64,000 bases of DNA from Phycisphaerae bacterium RAS1 (GTDB lineage: Bacteria; Planctomycetota; Phycisphaerae; UBA1845; Fen-1342). Below the pieces are notes generated by a model, which worked only from the letters and a program-made list of their open reading frames with translations, did no database searches and was not told the DNA's origin. Positions within the stretch are counted from its first letter, which is position 1; every line of letters starts with the position of its first letter. Position numbers and translations under genes: made by a program. Of this stretch, positions 15,584-23,922 are shown one piece after another. The DNA lies in NCBI GenBank assembly GCA_007859745.1, contig SMLU01000003.1, forward strand, positions 372,001 to 436,000. Direction: 5' to 3'.

Positions 15584-16372
15584 ATGTTTCTCTTTTCACG
15601 CCTCTCTATTGCCGTTTGTTGTTTCTGCCCCCGGGCTTTTGCTCAGCCCTCCGTTGACGCCCGCGAACTCCCCGCTGAAGCACTCGCCGCACTCGACGCC
15701 ACGACCGACTTCACCATGAACTACGACCAGCCCGGCTTTTACGCCGTGCTCGAGTTCGTGAAGCGCTCGCCGCAGCCGCCCGGACACGCGCAGCCATCCG
15801 CCAGGCTGAATGATTGGCGCGTGCTCATCGATCGCCCCAACGACTTCCGCGGCGCGGTCGTCACGCTCAGCGGAAAACTCGGCCGCAATAAGTCCCCCTT
15901 TCTGCTCCAACGGCGGCCGGACTTGGGTGAGATCACGCAGCTTGAGCTGTACAGCGACACGCAACCGCTGGCATGCACCGTTATCTGCACCGAAAACGTC
16001 GGCGACCTGCCGATCGACGCCGAAGTCGAAGTCACCGGCTACTTTGTCCTCGCGCGGAACTACAAGGGCCCCGGCGGGCGCGTGCAGCAGGCGGCGGTGA
16101 TCGTCGCGCCGGCGCCAATCTCGTTCGCCCGCGCGCAGCGCAGCCTCACGCAGCGCTTCGATTGGCGCTGGCTGGCCGCGTCCGTCGGCGCGGCGGCCGT
16201 GGTTGTCTGGGTTGTCCTGCGCCGTGCTTCTCGTGGCGGCCGCACTGATATCCACTCCCTGCACGCGCGCACCGCCGCTCCGCAGAACCTGGCCGGCGAC
16301 CTGGCAGCCTGGGCATCGGACGCGCCGCCGTCGCCGCGAGCAGCGGAGGAACCCGATGCCCGAGATGGATGA
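15584..16372 (+). CDS. Exported or membrane-anchored protein of unknown function
   Basis: 262 residues from the ATG at 15584 ('MFLFSRLSIAVCCFCPRAFA'), which begins a signal peptide with probable cleavage after AFA. The mature part has an OB-fold-like word ('VVTLSGKLGRNKSPFLL', 'CTENVGDLPIDAEVEVTGYF') and a single C-terminal membrane helix at about 195-215 ('WLAASVGAAAVVVWVVL') followed by a short basic tail. Topology suggests a periplasmic domain anchored in the inner membrane. I do not recognise the family. Confidence 0.7.
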   Translation: MFLFSRLSIAVCCFCPRAFAQPSVDARELPAEALAALDATTDFTMNYDQPGFYAVLEFVKRSPQPPGHAQPSARLNDWRVLIDRPNDFRGAVVTLSGKLGRNKSPFLLQRRPDLGEITQLELYSDTQPLACTVICTENVGDLPIDAEVEVTGYFVLARNYKGPGGRVQQAAVIVAPAPISFARAQRSLTQRFDWRWLAASVGAAAVVVWVVLRRASRGGRTDIHSLHARTAAPQNLAGDLAAWASDAPPSPRAAEEPDARDG

Positions 16373-16404
16373 CAGGAACCACGCATGTCCTTTGAAAGCC
16401 AGAC

Positions 16405-17535
16405 GTGATCATCGACGTCCACTGCCACTACACGCTGACGCGGCACGTCGCGCACGATGCCGAGCGATTCTCATTCGAGCCGCGCGCGACTCCGCCCGGC
16501 GACCACGACCGGCATGGCGGCCCGGCGCTCCCGACCGACTACGACTCCTGCGTCTCCCCGCGCGCCCTGAACCGCCTCGCCTGGCGGGTCATGCGCCACG
16601 TCATGGGCGTCACCGGCGAGCCGGGCCCGCAACTGGATGAGCAGATCGCGGGCGGCTATGCCGAGCACCTGCTGGCGCCCGGCCCGATCGATCGCTACGT
16701 GCTTCTGGCCTTCGACGCCTACCACGACGACGCCGGCCGCCGCCCGCCGCTGCCGATCCGCGATTCCGACCTGGGCAGCGACATTTACACATCCAATACG
16801 CTGATCCGTGACCTGTGCCGCCGGCGCCCGTCGAAATTCCTGCTGGGCGCGTCGATCCACCCCTACCGCGAAAACGCGGTCGCCTGCATCGACGAAGTCT
16901 TCGCCGCCGGCGCGTGCCTCGTGAAGTGGCTGCCGCTGCATCAGAACATCAACATTCGCGACTCGCGCACGCTGGCCGTCCTGCGGCGCTGCGCCGAGCT
17001 TCACCTGCCGCTGCTCGTGCACTACAGCGAGGAGTTCACGCTGACGACGCAGCATCGCGAACATCAGCCGGTTGAGCCGCTGCTGGATGTGCTGCGCCGG
17101 CTCAGACGCGAGGGCCGCATGCCGCCTGTCATCGTCGCGCACGTCGCCACGCCCGCGCTGCCCTTCGGCGAGACGGCGTCGCACGAGGCGCTGCTCGACG
17201 CGCTGCAGAACGAATTCGCCGAGGCGCCGCTCTACGCCGATATCTCCGCGCTGGCAGTCTGGAGCAAGCATCGCTTCCTCCGCAGGCTGGCGCGCATGCA
17301 GCATCTGCATCACAAGCTGGTCTTCGGCACGGACTTTCCCGTGCCGCCGTGGACCGCCGCGCTGCGCCGCGACCTGGGCCGCTCCTACGCCGCGGTCAAG
17401 AGCGAAAAGTCGTGGGCGCAGCGCACAGCCCTCGCGATGCGCGGCATGGGATTCAACGAAATCGTGTTCCAGCAGGCGCCCCGAATTCTTGCGAACGTGC
17501 GAAACCACGGCATCGCCTCCCGGCAAATCGTATAG
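16405..17535 (+). CDS. Amidohydrolase-2-like TIM-barrel metal-dependent hydrolase
   Basis: 376 residues with a GTG start ('MIIDVHCHYTLTRHVAH'). The HxH metal motif of the amidohydrolase superfamily is at residues 6-8. Further metal/active-site candidates are 'VHYSEEFT', 'VIVAHVATP' (His) and 'KLVFGTDFPVPPW' (terminal Asp), which is the classic end-of-barrel motif of amidohydrolase_2 enzymes, a group that includes decarboxylases. 'ASIHPYRENAVACIDE' fits the barrel. The substrate cannot be inferred. It lies 32 bases after the preceding membrane-protein gene and may be in one operon with it. Confidence 0.82.
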   Translation: MIIDVHCHYTLTRHVAHDAERFSFEPRATPPGDHDRHGGPALPTDYDSCVSPRALNRLAWRVMRHVMGVTGEPGPQLDEQIAGGYAEHLLAPGPIDRYVLLAFDAYHDDAGRRPPLPIRDSDLGSDIYTSNTLIRDLCRRRPSKFLLGASIHPYRENAVACIDEVFAAGACLVKWLPLHQNINIRDSRTLAVLRRCAELHLPLLVHYSEEFTLTTQHREHQPVEPLLDVLRRLRREGRMPPVIVAHVATPALPFGETASHEALLDALQNEFAEAPLYADISALAVWSKHRFLRRLARMQHLHHKLVFGTDFPVPPWTAALRRDLGRSYAAVKSEKSWAQRTALAMRGMGFNEIVFQQAPRILANVRNHGIASRQIV

Positions 17536-17543
17536 TTTACTAC

Positions 17544-17777
17544 ATGTTCTTTCGCCGCCGCCGACGCTCGCCGCTGGCCTTTCTTCTCGCCATTATCGGC
17601 GCTCTGGGCTATTGGGGCGTGCGCTCCTGGCAGGGTCGGCCCGCCGCCGACGGCCTCCCGCGCGTAACCAGCGAATCCCCCCGGCGCACCAACCCGCTCT
17701 TCCGCAACACCGGCCGCACGGTCCAGACGCCCGACGGCGTCTATCGCCAGACGCGCGGCAGTTGGCGCCGCATGTAG
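17544..17777 (+). CDS. Small single-pass membrane protein
   Basis: 77 residues from the ATG at 17544, the end of a longer frame whose upstream part overlaps the amidohydrolase. A very basic N-terminus (MFFRRRRRSP) precedes a single helix ('LAFLLAIIGALGYWGVRSW'), consistent with an N-in signal anchor. The C-terminal 50 residues are basic and low in structure. It starts 8 bases after the amidohydrolase stop and lies upstream of the VWA gene, itself a similar single-helix N-anchored protein. Function unknown. Confidence 0.6.
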   Translation: MFFRRRRRSPLAFLLAIIGALGYWGVRSWQGRPAADGLPRVTSESPRRTNPLFRNTGRTVQTPDGVYRQTRGSWRRM

Positions 17778-17812
17778 AGCTTCGCTCTCCAAATCTCCCT
17801 TCGATTTGTAAT

Positions 17813-17840
17813 TGGCCCCGCCGCGCGGCGCGCATTACAC
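17813..17840 (+). promoter_or_regulatory. Candidate sigma-70-type promoter for the VWA gene
   Basis: TTGGCC at 17813-17818 and TTACAC at 17835-17840, spaced by 16 bases and ending 10 bases before the ATG at 17851. The -35 hexamer is the same as in the nusA promoter candidate. The match is moderate. Confidence 0.35.
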
Positions 17841-17850
17841 TTTTCTCACG

Positions 17851-18630
17851 ATGAGAATTCGAAGCCGTCCGAAATCCGTTCCCGGGATGATCGTGTTCCT
17901 GGTCATCATCGGATTCGTCGTCTTCGGCCGCATGAATCGCGGATCAAGAAACAGCGGCGGCGGCCAAGGCGGCGCTCCCGCCGCCGGGCGCAATGCCATC
18001 GACCTTCCCAGCGTCGATCAACGCCTGTGCACGGCCGTCGCGATCGTAGTCGACACCTCCGGCAGTATGAGCCAGACCGTCCGCGATGACGCCGGCCGAA
18101 AACGCGCCAAGCACGAAATCGCCCGCGAGGCGTTGCAGGGGATCATCGCCTACACCGCCGAGTGGAAGAAACAGCACGCCGAGCGCAAGCTCGAACTGGG
18201 CATCTTCGGCTTCAGCAGCGGCGTCGCGCCGATCCTGCCGATGGGCGAGTTCGACGCCGACCGTGCGACGGCCGCCATCGCCGGCTATCCCCCGCCCGGC
18301 GGCGGAACCGCCATCGGCCGCGCCCTGGAAACGGGCGCCAAGAGCATCTACGGCACCGGCTGCGTGCGCAAGTTCATCGTCTGCATCACCGACGGCGAGA
18401 ACACCAGCGGCCCGAAACCCGAACGCGTGGCGCAGCAGCTCTTCACCCAGACCGGCGGCGAGGTCGAGCTGCAATTCATCGCGTTCGACATCGAAGCCAA
18501 GCGCTTCAGCTTTCTGAGCGCGGTCAACGGCCACGTGACCGAAGCGTCCGACGGCCCGCAGCTCCAGGCGCGGCTGAGCGAGATATACGAAAAGCGAATT
18601 CTGGCGGAGTCAGAGGCCGAGAAGCCGTAG
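17851..18630 (+). CDS. Membrane-anchored von Willebrand factor A domain protein
   Basis: 259 residues from the ATG at 17851. An N-terminal helix ('MIVFLVIIGFVVFGRM', about 10-27) and a Gly-rich linker anchor a single VWA domain (about 60-250). The MIDAS motif DxSxS is intact ('VVDTSGSMSQTV'), as are the Thr ('GGGTAIGRAL') and the Asp ('CITDGENTSGP'), so divalent metal and ligand binding are likely. The protein should face the periplasm. The next gene on the strand encodes a substrate-binding/OmpA fusion with a similar N-terminal anchor, so they probably work together. The stop codon TAG is part of a family A repeat. Confidence 0.85.
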   Translation: MRIRSRPKSVPGMIVFLVIIGFVVFGRMNRGSRNSGGGQGGAPAAGRNAIDLPSVDQRLCTAVAIVVDTSGSMSQTVRDDAGRKRAKHEIAREALQGIIAYTAEWKKQHAERKLELGIFGFSSGVAPILPMGEFDADRATAAIAGYPPPGGGTAIGRALETGAKSIYGTGCVRKFIVCITDGENTSGPKPERVAQQLFTQTGGEVELQFIAFDIEAKRFSFLSAVNGHVTEASDGPQLQARLSEIYEKRILAESEAEKP

Positions 18631-18652
18631 CGTCGGACCTCCGTGTCCGACG
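18627..18652 (+). repeat. Family A hairpin at the VWA stop codon
   Basis: The TAG stop of the VWA gene lies in GTAGC, followed by GTCGGAC (18632-18638), loop CTCCGT and GTCCGAC (18645-18651). It is the consensus form of the family found after Ugd, inside GH38 and in the array at 51712-51867. It falls between the VWA gene and the substrate-binding gene. Confidence 0.88.
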
Positions 18653-18703
18653 ATCCGGGCACGAAACGCTGCGTTTGGCGAAAGCAACCATGGAGGAACA
18701 CAC

Positions 18704-20506
18704 ATGGGTCAGCCCAAAGCACCATTCTTCATCCTGCTCGTTCTGATTGTCGGCGGTTTGGTCACTTTCGCGGCCTATCGCGGCGGCATGTTCAGCGATA
18801 AGCCCGCAGCCGGCGGTTCGGGCGCGACGGACAAACCGACCGGCGGCGGCGACAAGCCGGCCGCGGGCGACAAGCCCGCGGCGGGCGGCGGGCAGCCCCC
18901 CGCCGGCGGCGCCGAGAAGATCGAAGCGCCCGACGAGGGCAGCCCGACCACGGTCAAAGAATACAAGTTCAAGCCCGCGGAGCGCCTGCCCGAAGTGAAG
19001 GGCCTCGCCGCCTACAAGCCGCTTCAGGACAACACCGTCCGCTTCGCCCTGAACGTCTGGGCCGGCTGGGGGCCGATCATCCTCGCCAACGACGGCTTCC
19101 GCGCCGGCAAGGAATGGAAAACGCCCGACGGCAAATCCTTCAAGGTCGAGCTGGTGCTGGTCGACAACCCCGTCGCCATGCGCGACGCCTATGCCTCCGG
19201 CGATGTCCACATCGGCTGGGCCACGCTCGACATGGTCCCACTGTTCCTCGAGGGCTTCGTCGACGCCTCCGGAAAACCGCGCGACAGCCGTGTCATGCCG
19301 CGCATCTACCAGCAGATCGACTACTCCTGCGGCGGAGACGGCATCGTCGTCCGCGAGGCGATCAAGAGCGTGGCCGACCTGCGCGGCAAGAAGGTCGTGC
19401 TGGCGCAGAACTCGCCCTCGCACTACTTCGCGCTCAACATGCTGGTCGCCGGCGGCGTGCAGCCGGCCGAGGTGACCATGATCTTCACCGAGGACGCCTT
19501 CCAGGCGGCCGCCGCGTTCAACGCGCAGAAGGAAATCGCCGCCGCGGTCACGTGGGCGCCGGACATCTACAACCTGGAGAAAGTCCGCGGCAATAAGCTG
19601 CTGGTGACGACCGCGACGGCCAACAAGCTGATCGCCGACGTCTGGTTTGCGCGGGCGGATTTCGCCAAGGACAACCCCGGCATCACCGAGTCGCTCTGCC
19701 GCGGCATCTTCGACGCCATGGAGTCTATGAAAGACGAAGCGGCGAAGAAGAAAGTCGCCGAGCTGATGTCCAAGCCGGAGGGTTACAACATCCCCGCCAG
19801 CGAGACGTTCAACATGCTGGGCGACGCGCACAACACGAACTGGGCCGAGAACTACCAGTTCTTCATGAACCAGAACAACCCGACCAACTTCGAGCGCGTC
19901 TGGAACCAGGCCTACTACCTGTATCGCCGCATCGGCGCGATCACGCACCGCGCGGTGCCCTTCGACCAGGTGATGGATTTCAGCGTCATCGAGAAGCTGG
20001 GGCGCGAGCCGAAGTACGCCAACCAGAAGGACGAATACCGGATGGAATTCGTCCCCAAGACGCTGAGCGAGATCAAGGCCGAGGATGAAATCCTCACCAA
20101 CACGGTCGTGATCCAGTTCTTCCCCAACAGTTGGGACCTGTCCAAGAAGGTCACGCGCAAGAGCAAGGAAGGCAAGGAAACCGAGGAACTCTACGATCCG
20201 AACGTCGACTTTGTGCTGGAGGACATCGCCAAGCTGGTGGGCACGTTCGGGATGGCGCGCGTCGTGATCGAAGGGCACACGGACGGCTCGATGAAAGGCC
20301 AGGTCTCGGCGGGTTTGGTGAAGGAGCTGTCGCTCAATCGCGCCAATTCAGTCAAGCAGGCGCTCGTGCAGAAATACAAGCTCGACCCGAACCAGCTCGG
20401 CGTCGAAGGCGTCGGCTGGGACCGCCCGGCGGATTCGTCGGACCCGACAAATCACACCAAGAACCGGCGGGTGGAGATCAAGGTCTATCCGGCGGAGAAA
20501 TCGTAG
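18704..20506 (+). CDS. Membrane-anchored periplasmic substrate-binding protein fused to OmpA peptidoglycan-binding domain
   Basis: 600 residues with a good GGAGGA ribosome-binding site. There is one N-terminal helix ('FFILLVLIVGGLVTFAAY', about 8-25), then a Gly/Pro/Lys-rich linker (30-70). An NMT1/SsuA-type solute-binding domain (about 85-390) follows: 'LNVWAGWGPIILANDGF', 'GDVHIGWATLDMVPLF', 'VVREAIKSVADLRGKKVVL'. The C-terminal OmpA-like domain (about 450-598) has 'VVIEGHTDGS' and 'TKNRRVEIKVYP', the peptidoglycan-contacting words. The protein would be fixed to both inner membrane and cell wall. No ABC permease or ATPase is nearby, so a sensor or scaffold role is as likely as transport. 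It follows the VWA gene after 73 bases. Confidence 0.88.
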   Translation: MGQPKAPFFILLVLIVGGLVTFAAYRGGMFSDKPAAGGSGATDKPTGGGDKPAAGDKPAAGGGQPPAGGAEKIEAPDEGSPTTVKEYKFKPAERLPEVKGLAAYKPLQDNTVRFALNVWAGWGPIILANDGFRAGKEWKTPDGKSFKVELVLVDNPVAMRDAYASGDVHIGWATLDMVPLFLEGFVDASGKPRDSRVMPRIYQQIDYSCGGDGIVVREAIKSVADLRGKKVVLAQNSPSHYFALNMLVAGGVQPAEVTMIFTEDAFQAAAAFNAQKEIAAAVTWAPDIYNLEKVRGNKLLVTTATANKLIADVWFARADFAKDNPGITESLCRGIFDAMESMKDEAAKKKVAELMSKPEGYNIPASETFNMLGDAHNTNWAENYQFFMNQNNPTNFERVWNQAYYLYRRIGAITHRAVPFDQVMDFSVIEKLGREPKYANQKDEYRMEFVPKTLSEIKAEDEILTNTVVIQFFPNSWDLSKKVTRKSKEGKETEELYDPNVDFVLEDIAKLVGTFGMARVVIEGHTDGSMKGQVSAGLVKELSLNRANSVKQALVQKYKLDPNQLGVEGVGWDRPADSSDPTNHTKNRRVEIKVYPAEKS

Positions 20507-20663
20507 CGGTGCAATGTCGAGTAGCGAATAGCGAATAGCGAGTTGTAGGGCGGACCGTTCCCACCATTCGGGGCGGAGGGGGCGATGGCCGGCGCGCTCG
20601 GCGCGTCGGTGTCGCGGCGCTCAATGGTCCTTCTTTTTTTGGTTTTTCTTGCTTTTTTTCTTG
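20507..20663. other. Intergenic region with short tandem word
   Basis: First part of the 321-base gap before the secreted-protein cluster. It starts with a tandem word (AGCGAATAGCGAATAGCGAGT, about 20524-20544), whose AGCGAGT core is complementary to the tandem ACTCGCT words at 24799-24842. It also holds T-rich stretches (20630-20660) on the strand of transcription. No gene seen. Confidence 0.6.
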
Positions 20664-20696
20664 CTCTCTCTCTCTCTCTCTCTCTTGTGCTATACT
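20664..20696 (+). promoter_or_regulatory. CT dinucleotide microsatellite abutting a -10 box
   Basis: Eleven CT units (20664-20685) are followed five bases later by TATACT (20691-20696), a good -10 hexamer for the secreted-protein cluster that begins at 20828. The microsatellite fills the position of the spacer and -35 element, so its length would change promoter geometry. The leader would be about 125 bases. Confidence 0.55.
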
Positions 20697-20827
20697 TCAC
20701 TTATAAGGCTCGGGTGTTCTTGGTGGGTCGATTTCGGGGTGGGTCGCGCCGGGCATTGAAGCAGGGTTGTCGGGTCGGTGCGTGAATTGACCGCGCCGCG
20801 GGTCGGGGCCGAGTGGAGGAACGACAC

Positions 20828-21220
20828 ATGCGATACGAAACCAAACGGTGGGCGGGCCTCGCTCTCACCCTGACCATGGTCGCGACGGCCAGCGCCGCCT
20901 CGTTCGAGTGGACCGGGCAGCGCGGGGCAAGCTGGAACAACTGCGACAACTGGACCTACACCGGACTTCCCGCCGCGTGTTACCCCAGCACTGCGTCCGA
21001 TGACGTGACGATTCCCTACGAGGACGGCGGGTGGCCGATCGACTTGATCAGCGTCGACCACGTGGACGACCTGACGATCTACGGCGACGTGACGTTCGGC
21101 CCGGTCAGCGGATCGCCGACGCTCAAGTGCGAGTCGCTCACCATCTCGACCGGCATCGCGGCGGCGGAGATCAACATCACGATCAGCGGCGCGACGCTTC
21201 AGGTCGTCGCCCCAGAGTAG
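20828..21220 (+). CDS. Small secreted protein related to the secreted protein at 22453
   Basis: 130 residues from the ATG at 20828 (GAGGAACGAC lies just before it). Signal peptide 'WAGLALTLTMVATASA' with cleavage after ASA. The mature part has a W-T-G...W-N-x-C-x-N-W pattern, then beta-rich Thr/Ile/Asp repeats ('DDVTIPYEDGG', 'DDLTIYGDVTFG'), typical of beta-helix or G8-like extracellular modules. The protein at 22453 opens with the same layout. It ends after the first module, as though the remaining solenoid were missing. Function unknown. Confidence 0.65.
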   Translation: MRYETKRWAGLALTLTMVATASAASFEWTGQRGASWNNCDNWTYTGLPAACYPSTASDDVTIPYEDGGWPIDLISVDHVDDLTIYGDVTFGPVSGSPTLKCESLTISTGIAAAEINITISGATLQVVAPE

Positions 21221-21229
21221 GAGCCAGAC

Positions 21230-22417
21230 ATGAAGGCGTACCGGCCAGTGTCAGGTCTTGTACTTGCGGCGCTGGTCGCGCTGCCGGCGCTGGGGCAGTC
21301 GCTTCCGGGCTACGAGCTGATTGACATCACACATACGCCGGACTGGTTTGAACGCGGTGCCCGCCTGAATACCCATGGTCAAGTGGTGTTTGCGCGCCGC
21401 TATATCTCTTCCGACGACCGGACAACGGAGATCATGCTGTGGGACAACGGCGTCCTGACGCAACTGACGAACGACTTTGTGCGCGATGAGTACCCCGACA
21501 TCAATGATGAGGGGACCATTGTCTGGAGTCGAGGCGTCGGCCCGGGTGAATCGCTCGAAGTGGTTGTCTTGCACGACGGATTGCTAACGCAGTTGACGAA
21601 CGACACGGCGCGCAATTGGGGAACACGCATCAATAGTGCCGGGCACATCGTCTGGTACAAATGGCGCGGCGCCGGCTGCGGCAACGCTTCGGCCGACGTG
21701 TGCCTGTACGACGGCGGCGAAGTCATCACGTTGGTCGGCGACGGGTGGTCCAACCAGGTGCCGTCCATCAACGACGCCGGTGACGTTGTCTGGACGAAGC
21801 TCAATTTCTGCAACTCCCCCCCTACGGGCGACGTCTATCGCTATCGTGACGGCGTCATCACACGACTCTCCAACGAACTGAGCGCGCCAGGCGTAGCTGC
21901 TTTGTCCAGGAACGGCGACGTGGCCTGGGCGCAGCGAAAGCCGCCGCTGTACGACTGGGAGATTGAGATTTGGCGTAACGGCGTAATCACGCCCTTTGCA
22001 TCGGGCGGTGGTGGCGTCCTGCTTAATGACCGCGGTGACGTCTTCTTCGACCGCTGGCATGATGACTCTCAGACGTGGCAGGTATGGCACTGGCGCGACG
22101 GCCTGTTTGAGCAGGTTACAACGGATCCGTACTGGAACTACATCAGTGGACTCAACGACCGTGGCGACTTCGTCTGGCACGCTCGAGATCCATTCGCAAC
22201 GGATATACGGTTCCTGCGGCGCCATGCCGTCGGCGATGTGACGTGCGACGGGACGATTGACGCGCTGGACGTCAGCGCGTTCATCTTGGCGCTGGCTGAC
22301 CCGGTGTTGTACTCAGTGAGCTTTCCCAGTTGTGATGCAGAGCTAGCGGACATGAATGAGGACGGGTGCGCGGACATACTGGATATCAACCCGTTCGTCG
22401 ATGCAATCGCGCATTGA
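21230..22417 (+). CDS. Secreted beta-propeller-like protein with dockerin-like C-terminus
   Basis: 395 residues. Signal peptide 'SGLVLAALVALPALGQ'. The body is built of about seven repeats of roughly 45 residues with the pattern 'IN..G.IVW...' plus '.L.DGG..T.LT.D', which suggests a propeller. The C-terminus (about 335-395) has two calcium-loop-like segments, 'GDVTCDGTIDALDVSAFI' and 'ADMNEDGCADILDINPFV', resembling type I dockerin repeats widespread in Planctomycetota. The same tail type ends the protein at 44834-45895. It starts 9 bases after the previous stop, so the two are in one operon. No enzyme motif seen. Confidence 0.8.
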   Translation: MKAYRPVSGLVLAALVALPALGQSLPGYELIDITHTPDWFERGARLNTHGQVVFARRYISSDDRTTEIMLWDNGVLTQLTNDFVRDEYPDINDEGTIVWSRGVGPGESLEVVVLHDGLLTQLTNDTARNWGTRINSAGHIVWYKWRGAGCGNASADVCLYDGGEVITLVGDGWSNQVPSINDAGDVVWTKLNFCNSPPTGDVYRYRDGVITRLSNELSAPGVAALSRNGDVAWAQRKPPLYDWEIEIWRNGVITPFASGGGGVLLNDRGDVFFDRWHDDSQTWQVWHWRDGLFEQVTTDPYWNYISGLNDRGDFVWHARDPFATDIRFLRRHAVGDVTCDGTIDALDVSAFILALADPVLYSVSFPSCDAELADMNEDGCADILDINPFVDAIAH

Positions 22418-22452
22418 CGGCAACGCGGTAGGAATTCATAGGAGCAACAACC

Positions 22453-23337
22453 ATGTTTGAACTTGACAGAAACGCATGGTGCCTGTGGGTGGTGCGCCTG
22501 CTTGTGTGCGTCGCGGCTTCATCCACAGCCGCGGCAACCAGCTATACGTTCACGGCGAACGGCAACGCCAGCGGCGATTGGGGCGACCAACAGAATTGGT
22601 CCCCGAGCACGGGCTACCCGATCGTCGGCGACACGGCCACGATCCCCAACGGCAAGACCTGCCTGGTCGAGCAGGCCAACCAGCGATGCCTGACAGTCAC
22701 CGTCAACAGCGGCGGCATCCTGCTGGTGAAAGGCCGCAACCTGACGATCGACTCCGGCATGCAAATCAACGGCGACCTGCAACTCAAGGAGGTCAGCAAC
22801 GTCCTCGGACGAATCTACTTCGAATCGGACATCCAGCTCAGCGGCAGCGGAAAAGTCGATGCGCGCGTCGCAAACGGACTGGGCCGCGGGGAGTTCCTCG
22901 GTTCAGGCAGCGCCTACGTTTACATCGGAAGCAGCCTCAGCGTCGTCGGCTCGCTCAACTTTTATTGCTGGGTGACCAACGACGGAACCATCGAGACGGA
23001 TGGCAGCGACGTGATGAACATCGGCCCGACCTCCGGATCCACGATCGCCGTGGACGGCGCTACGGGCGTGTTCGCCGCAAGCGGCGAACGCGAGATCACT
23101 TTCAATCGCGCCAGCCTGTCCTACGGCGGGCTGGACTGGCCGCGGAAGCTCTGGGTCAAGGAAGGCACCATCCGGCTGACGTCGAACTGCGTGTGCACCA
23201 ACGGCAAGTGGTCGGTTCTCATCGACGGCGGCGGAAAATTCATCGTCGAGACGAACGCCGCGTTTGCCAAGCCCCTGACTTTCTCGTGCGGCACGATCCG
23301 GCTCGCGCCAGAAGTGACGCTGGTGTTCACGCCGTGA
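22453..23337 (+). CDS. Secreted beta-solenoid (G8-like) protein
   Basis: 294 residues. The signal peptide ends about 'VCVAASSTAAA'. The first module has the W-G-D-x-x-N-W, P-x-x-G-D-T-A-T-I-P-N-G-K pattern of G8-like or cadherin-type extracellular domains, then beta-strand repeats ('GGILLVKGRNLTIDSG', 'GTIETDGSDVMNIGP'). No transmembrane segment or dockerin tail. A GGAGCAAC ribosome-binding site precedes the ATG. Third gene of the secreted cluster; likely an extracellular structural or adhesive protein. Confidence 0.65.
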   Translation: MFELDRNAWCLWVVRLLVCVAASSTAAATSYTFTANGNASGDWGDQQNWSPSTGYPIVGDTATIPNGKTCLVEQANQRCLTVTVNSGGILLVKGRNLTIDSGMQINGDLQLKEVSNVLGRIYFESDIQLSGSGKVDARVANGLGRGEFLGSGSAYVYIGSSLSVVGSLNFYCWVTNDGTIETDGSDVMNIGPTSGSTIAVDGATGVFAASGEREITFNRASLSYGGLDWPRKLWVKEGTIRLTSNCVCTNGKWSVLIDGGGKFIVETNAAFAKPLTFSCGTIRLAPEVTLVFTP

Positions 23338-23365
23338 GAATTGAGCTGACGCTCGCGCGTAGCGG

Positions 23366-23581
23366 TCAATCGCATTTGCTGCCGCCGGCCGACTCGCCGT
23401 CTCCGGTTCCCATCTCGCCGGCCTCTTCCGGCGTCAGCTCGCGGTTGATCGTGTACGCCTCGCGAAACCACAGCCCCAGATCGACCATCCGGCAGCGCTC
23501 GCTGCAAAACGGGTAAACGTCCGGCAGGTTGGCGGGGTAGTCCCGTCGGCGCCGGCAAATGGCGCACTCGTACGCAGGCAT
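23366..23581 (-). CDS. yacG: YacG-like zinc-binding protein
   Basis: 71 residues from the ATG at 23581. The YacG pattern is clear: CxxC ('CAICRRR'), 15 residues, then CxxxC ('PFCSERCRMVDLGLWF'), followed by the usual acidic and disordered tail. In Escherichia coli YacG binds and inhibits DNA gyrase through such a zinc finger. The tail here contains an extra Cys. The gene stands alone, convergent with the secreted-protein cluster and divergent from the RRM gene. Confidence 0.85.
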   Translation of the reverse strand: MPAYECAICRRRRDYPANLPDVYPFCSERCRMVDLGLWFREAYTINRELTPEEAGEMGTGDGESAGGSKCD

Positions 23582-23922
23582 GAGCGCAGTATATGCCGGC
23601 TTGACGCAAGGGAGTCCGACCCGCGAGCCGGTTCCGATGAAACCGCTTACAACGTGGCCGCGCAGGGTCAAGCTCCGTTTCGGCGTGGTTTCGGGGGGTT
23701 CCGAGTCCTTCAGAAATAATCTGCTCCGGCCCCTATCTTTCGTCCGCCGATCGGCTACACTCCTGGCGGTTGGTTTGCTGAAACAGGTCGTACGCACTGC
23801 TTGCCAGTCCCGCACCTCCTCGATCACCCGCCACCTTCCCGGTCGGAACTGTCGACCGCTTTCACGCGCCCCTGAAAGAGAAACTCCGGAGCGCAACCAG
23901 TGTTTTGCGAAAGGCAAAGCGT
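23582..23922 (+). other. 341-base intergenic leader of the RRM gene
   Basis: No gene seen. TACACT at 23756-23761 is a possible -10 box, which would give a 5' leader of about 155 bases for the RNA-binding protein gene. Cold-shock-type RNA-binding proteins often have long regulatory leaders; no specific fold was recognised here. Confidence 0.4.

Noticed and set aside
16471-17526. Long minus-strand frame opposite the amidohydrolase
   Set aside because: High-GC shadow of the opposite strand; composition is Arg/Ala-rich with no motif, while the plus frame has clear amidohydrolase motifs.
18524-20278. Long minus-strand frame opposite the substrate-binding/OmpA gene
   Set aside because: Shadow of the third codon positions; the plus-strand protein has complete domains.
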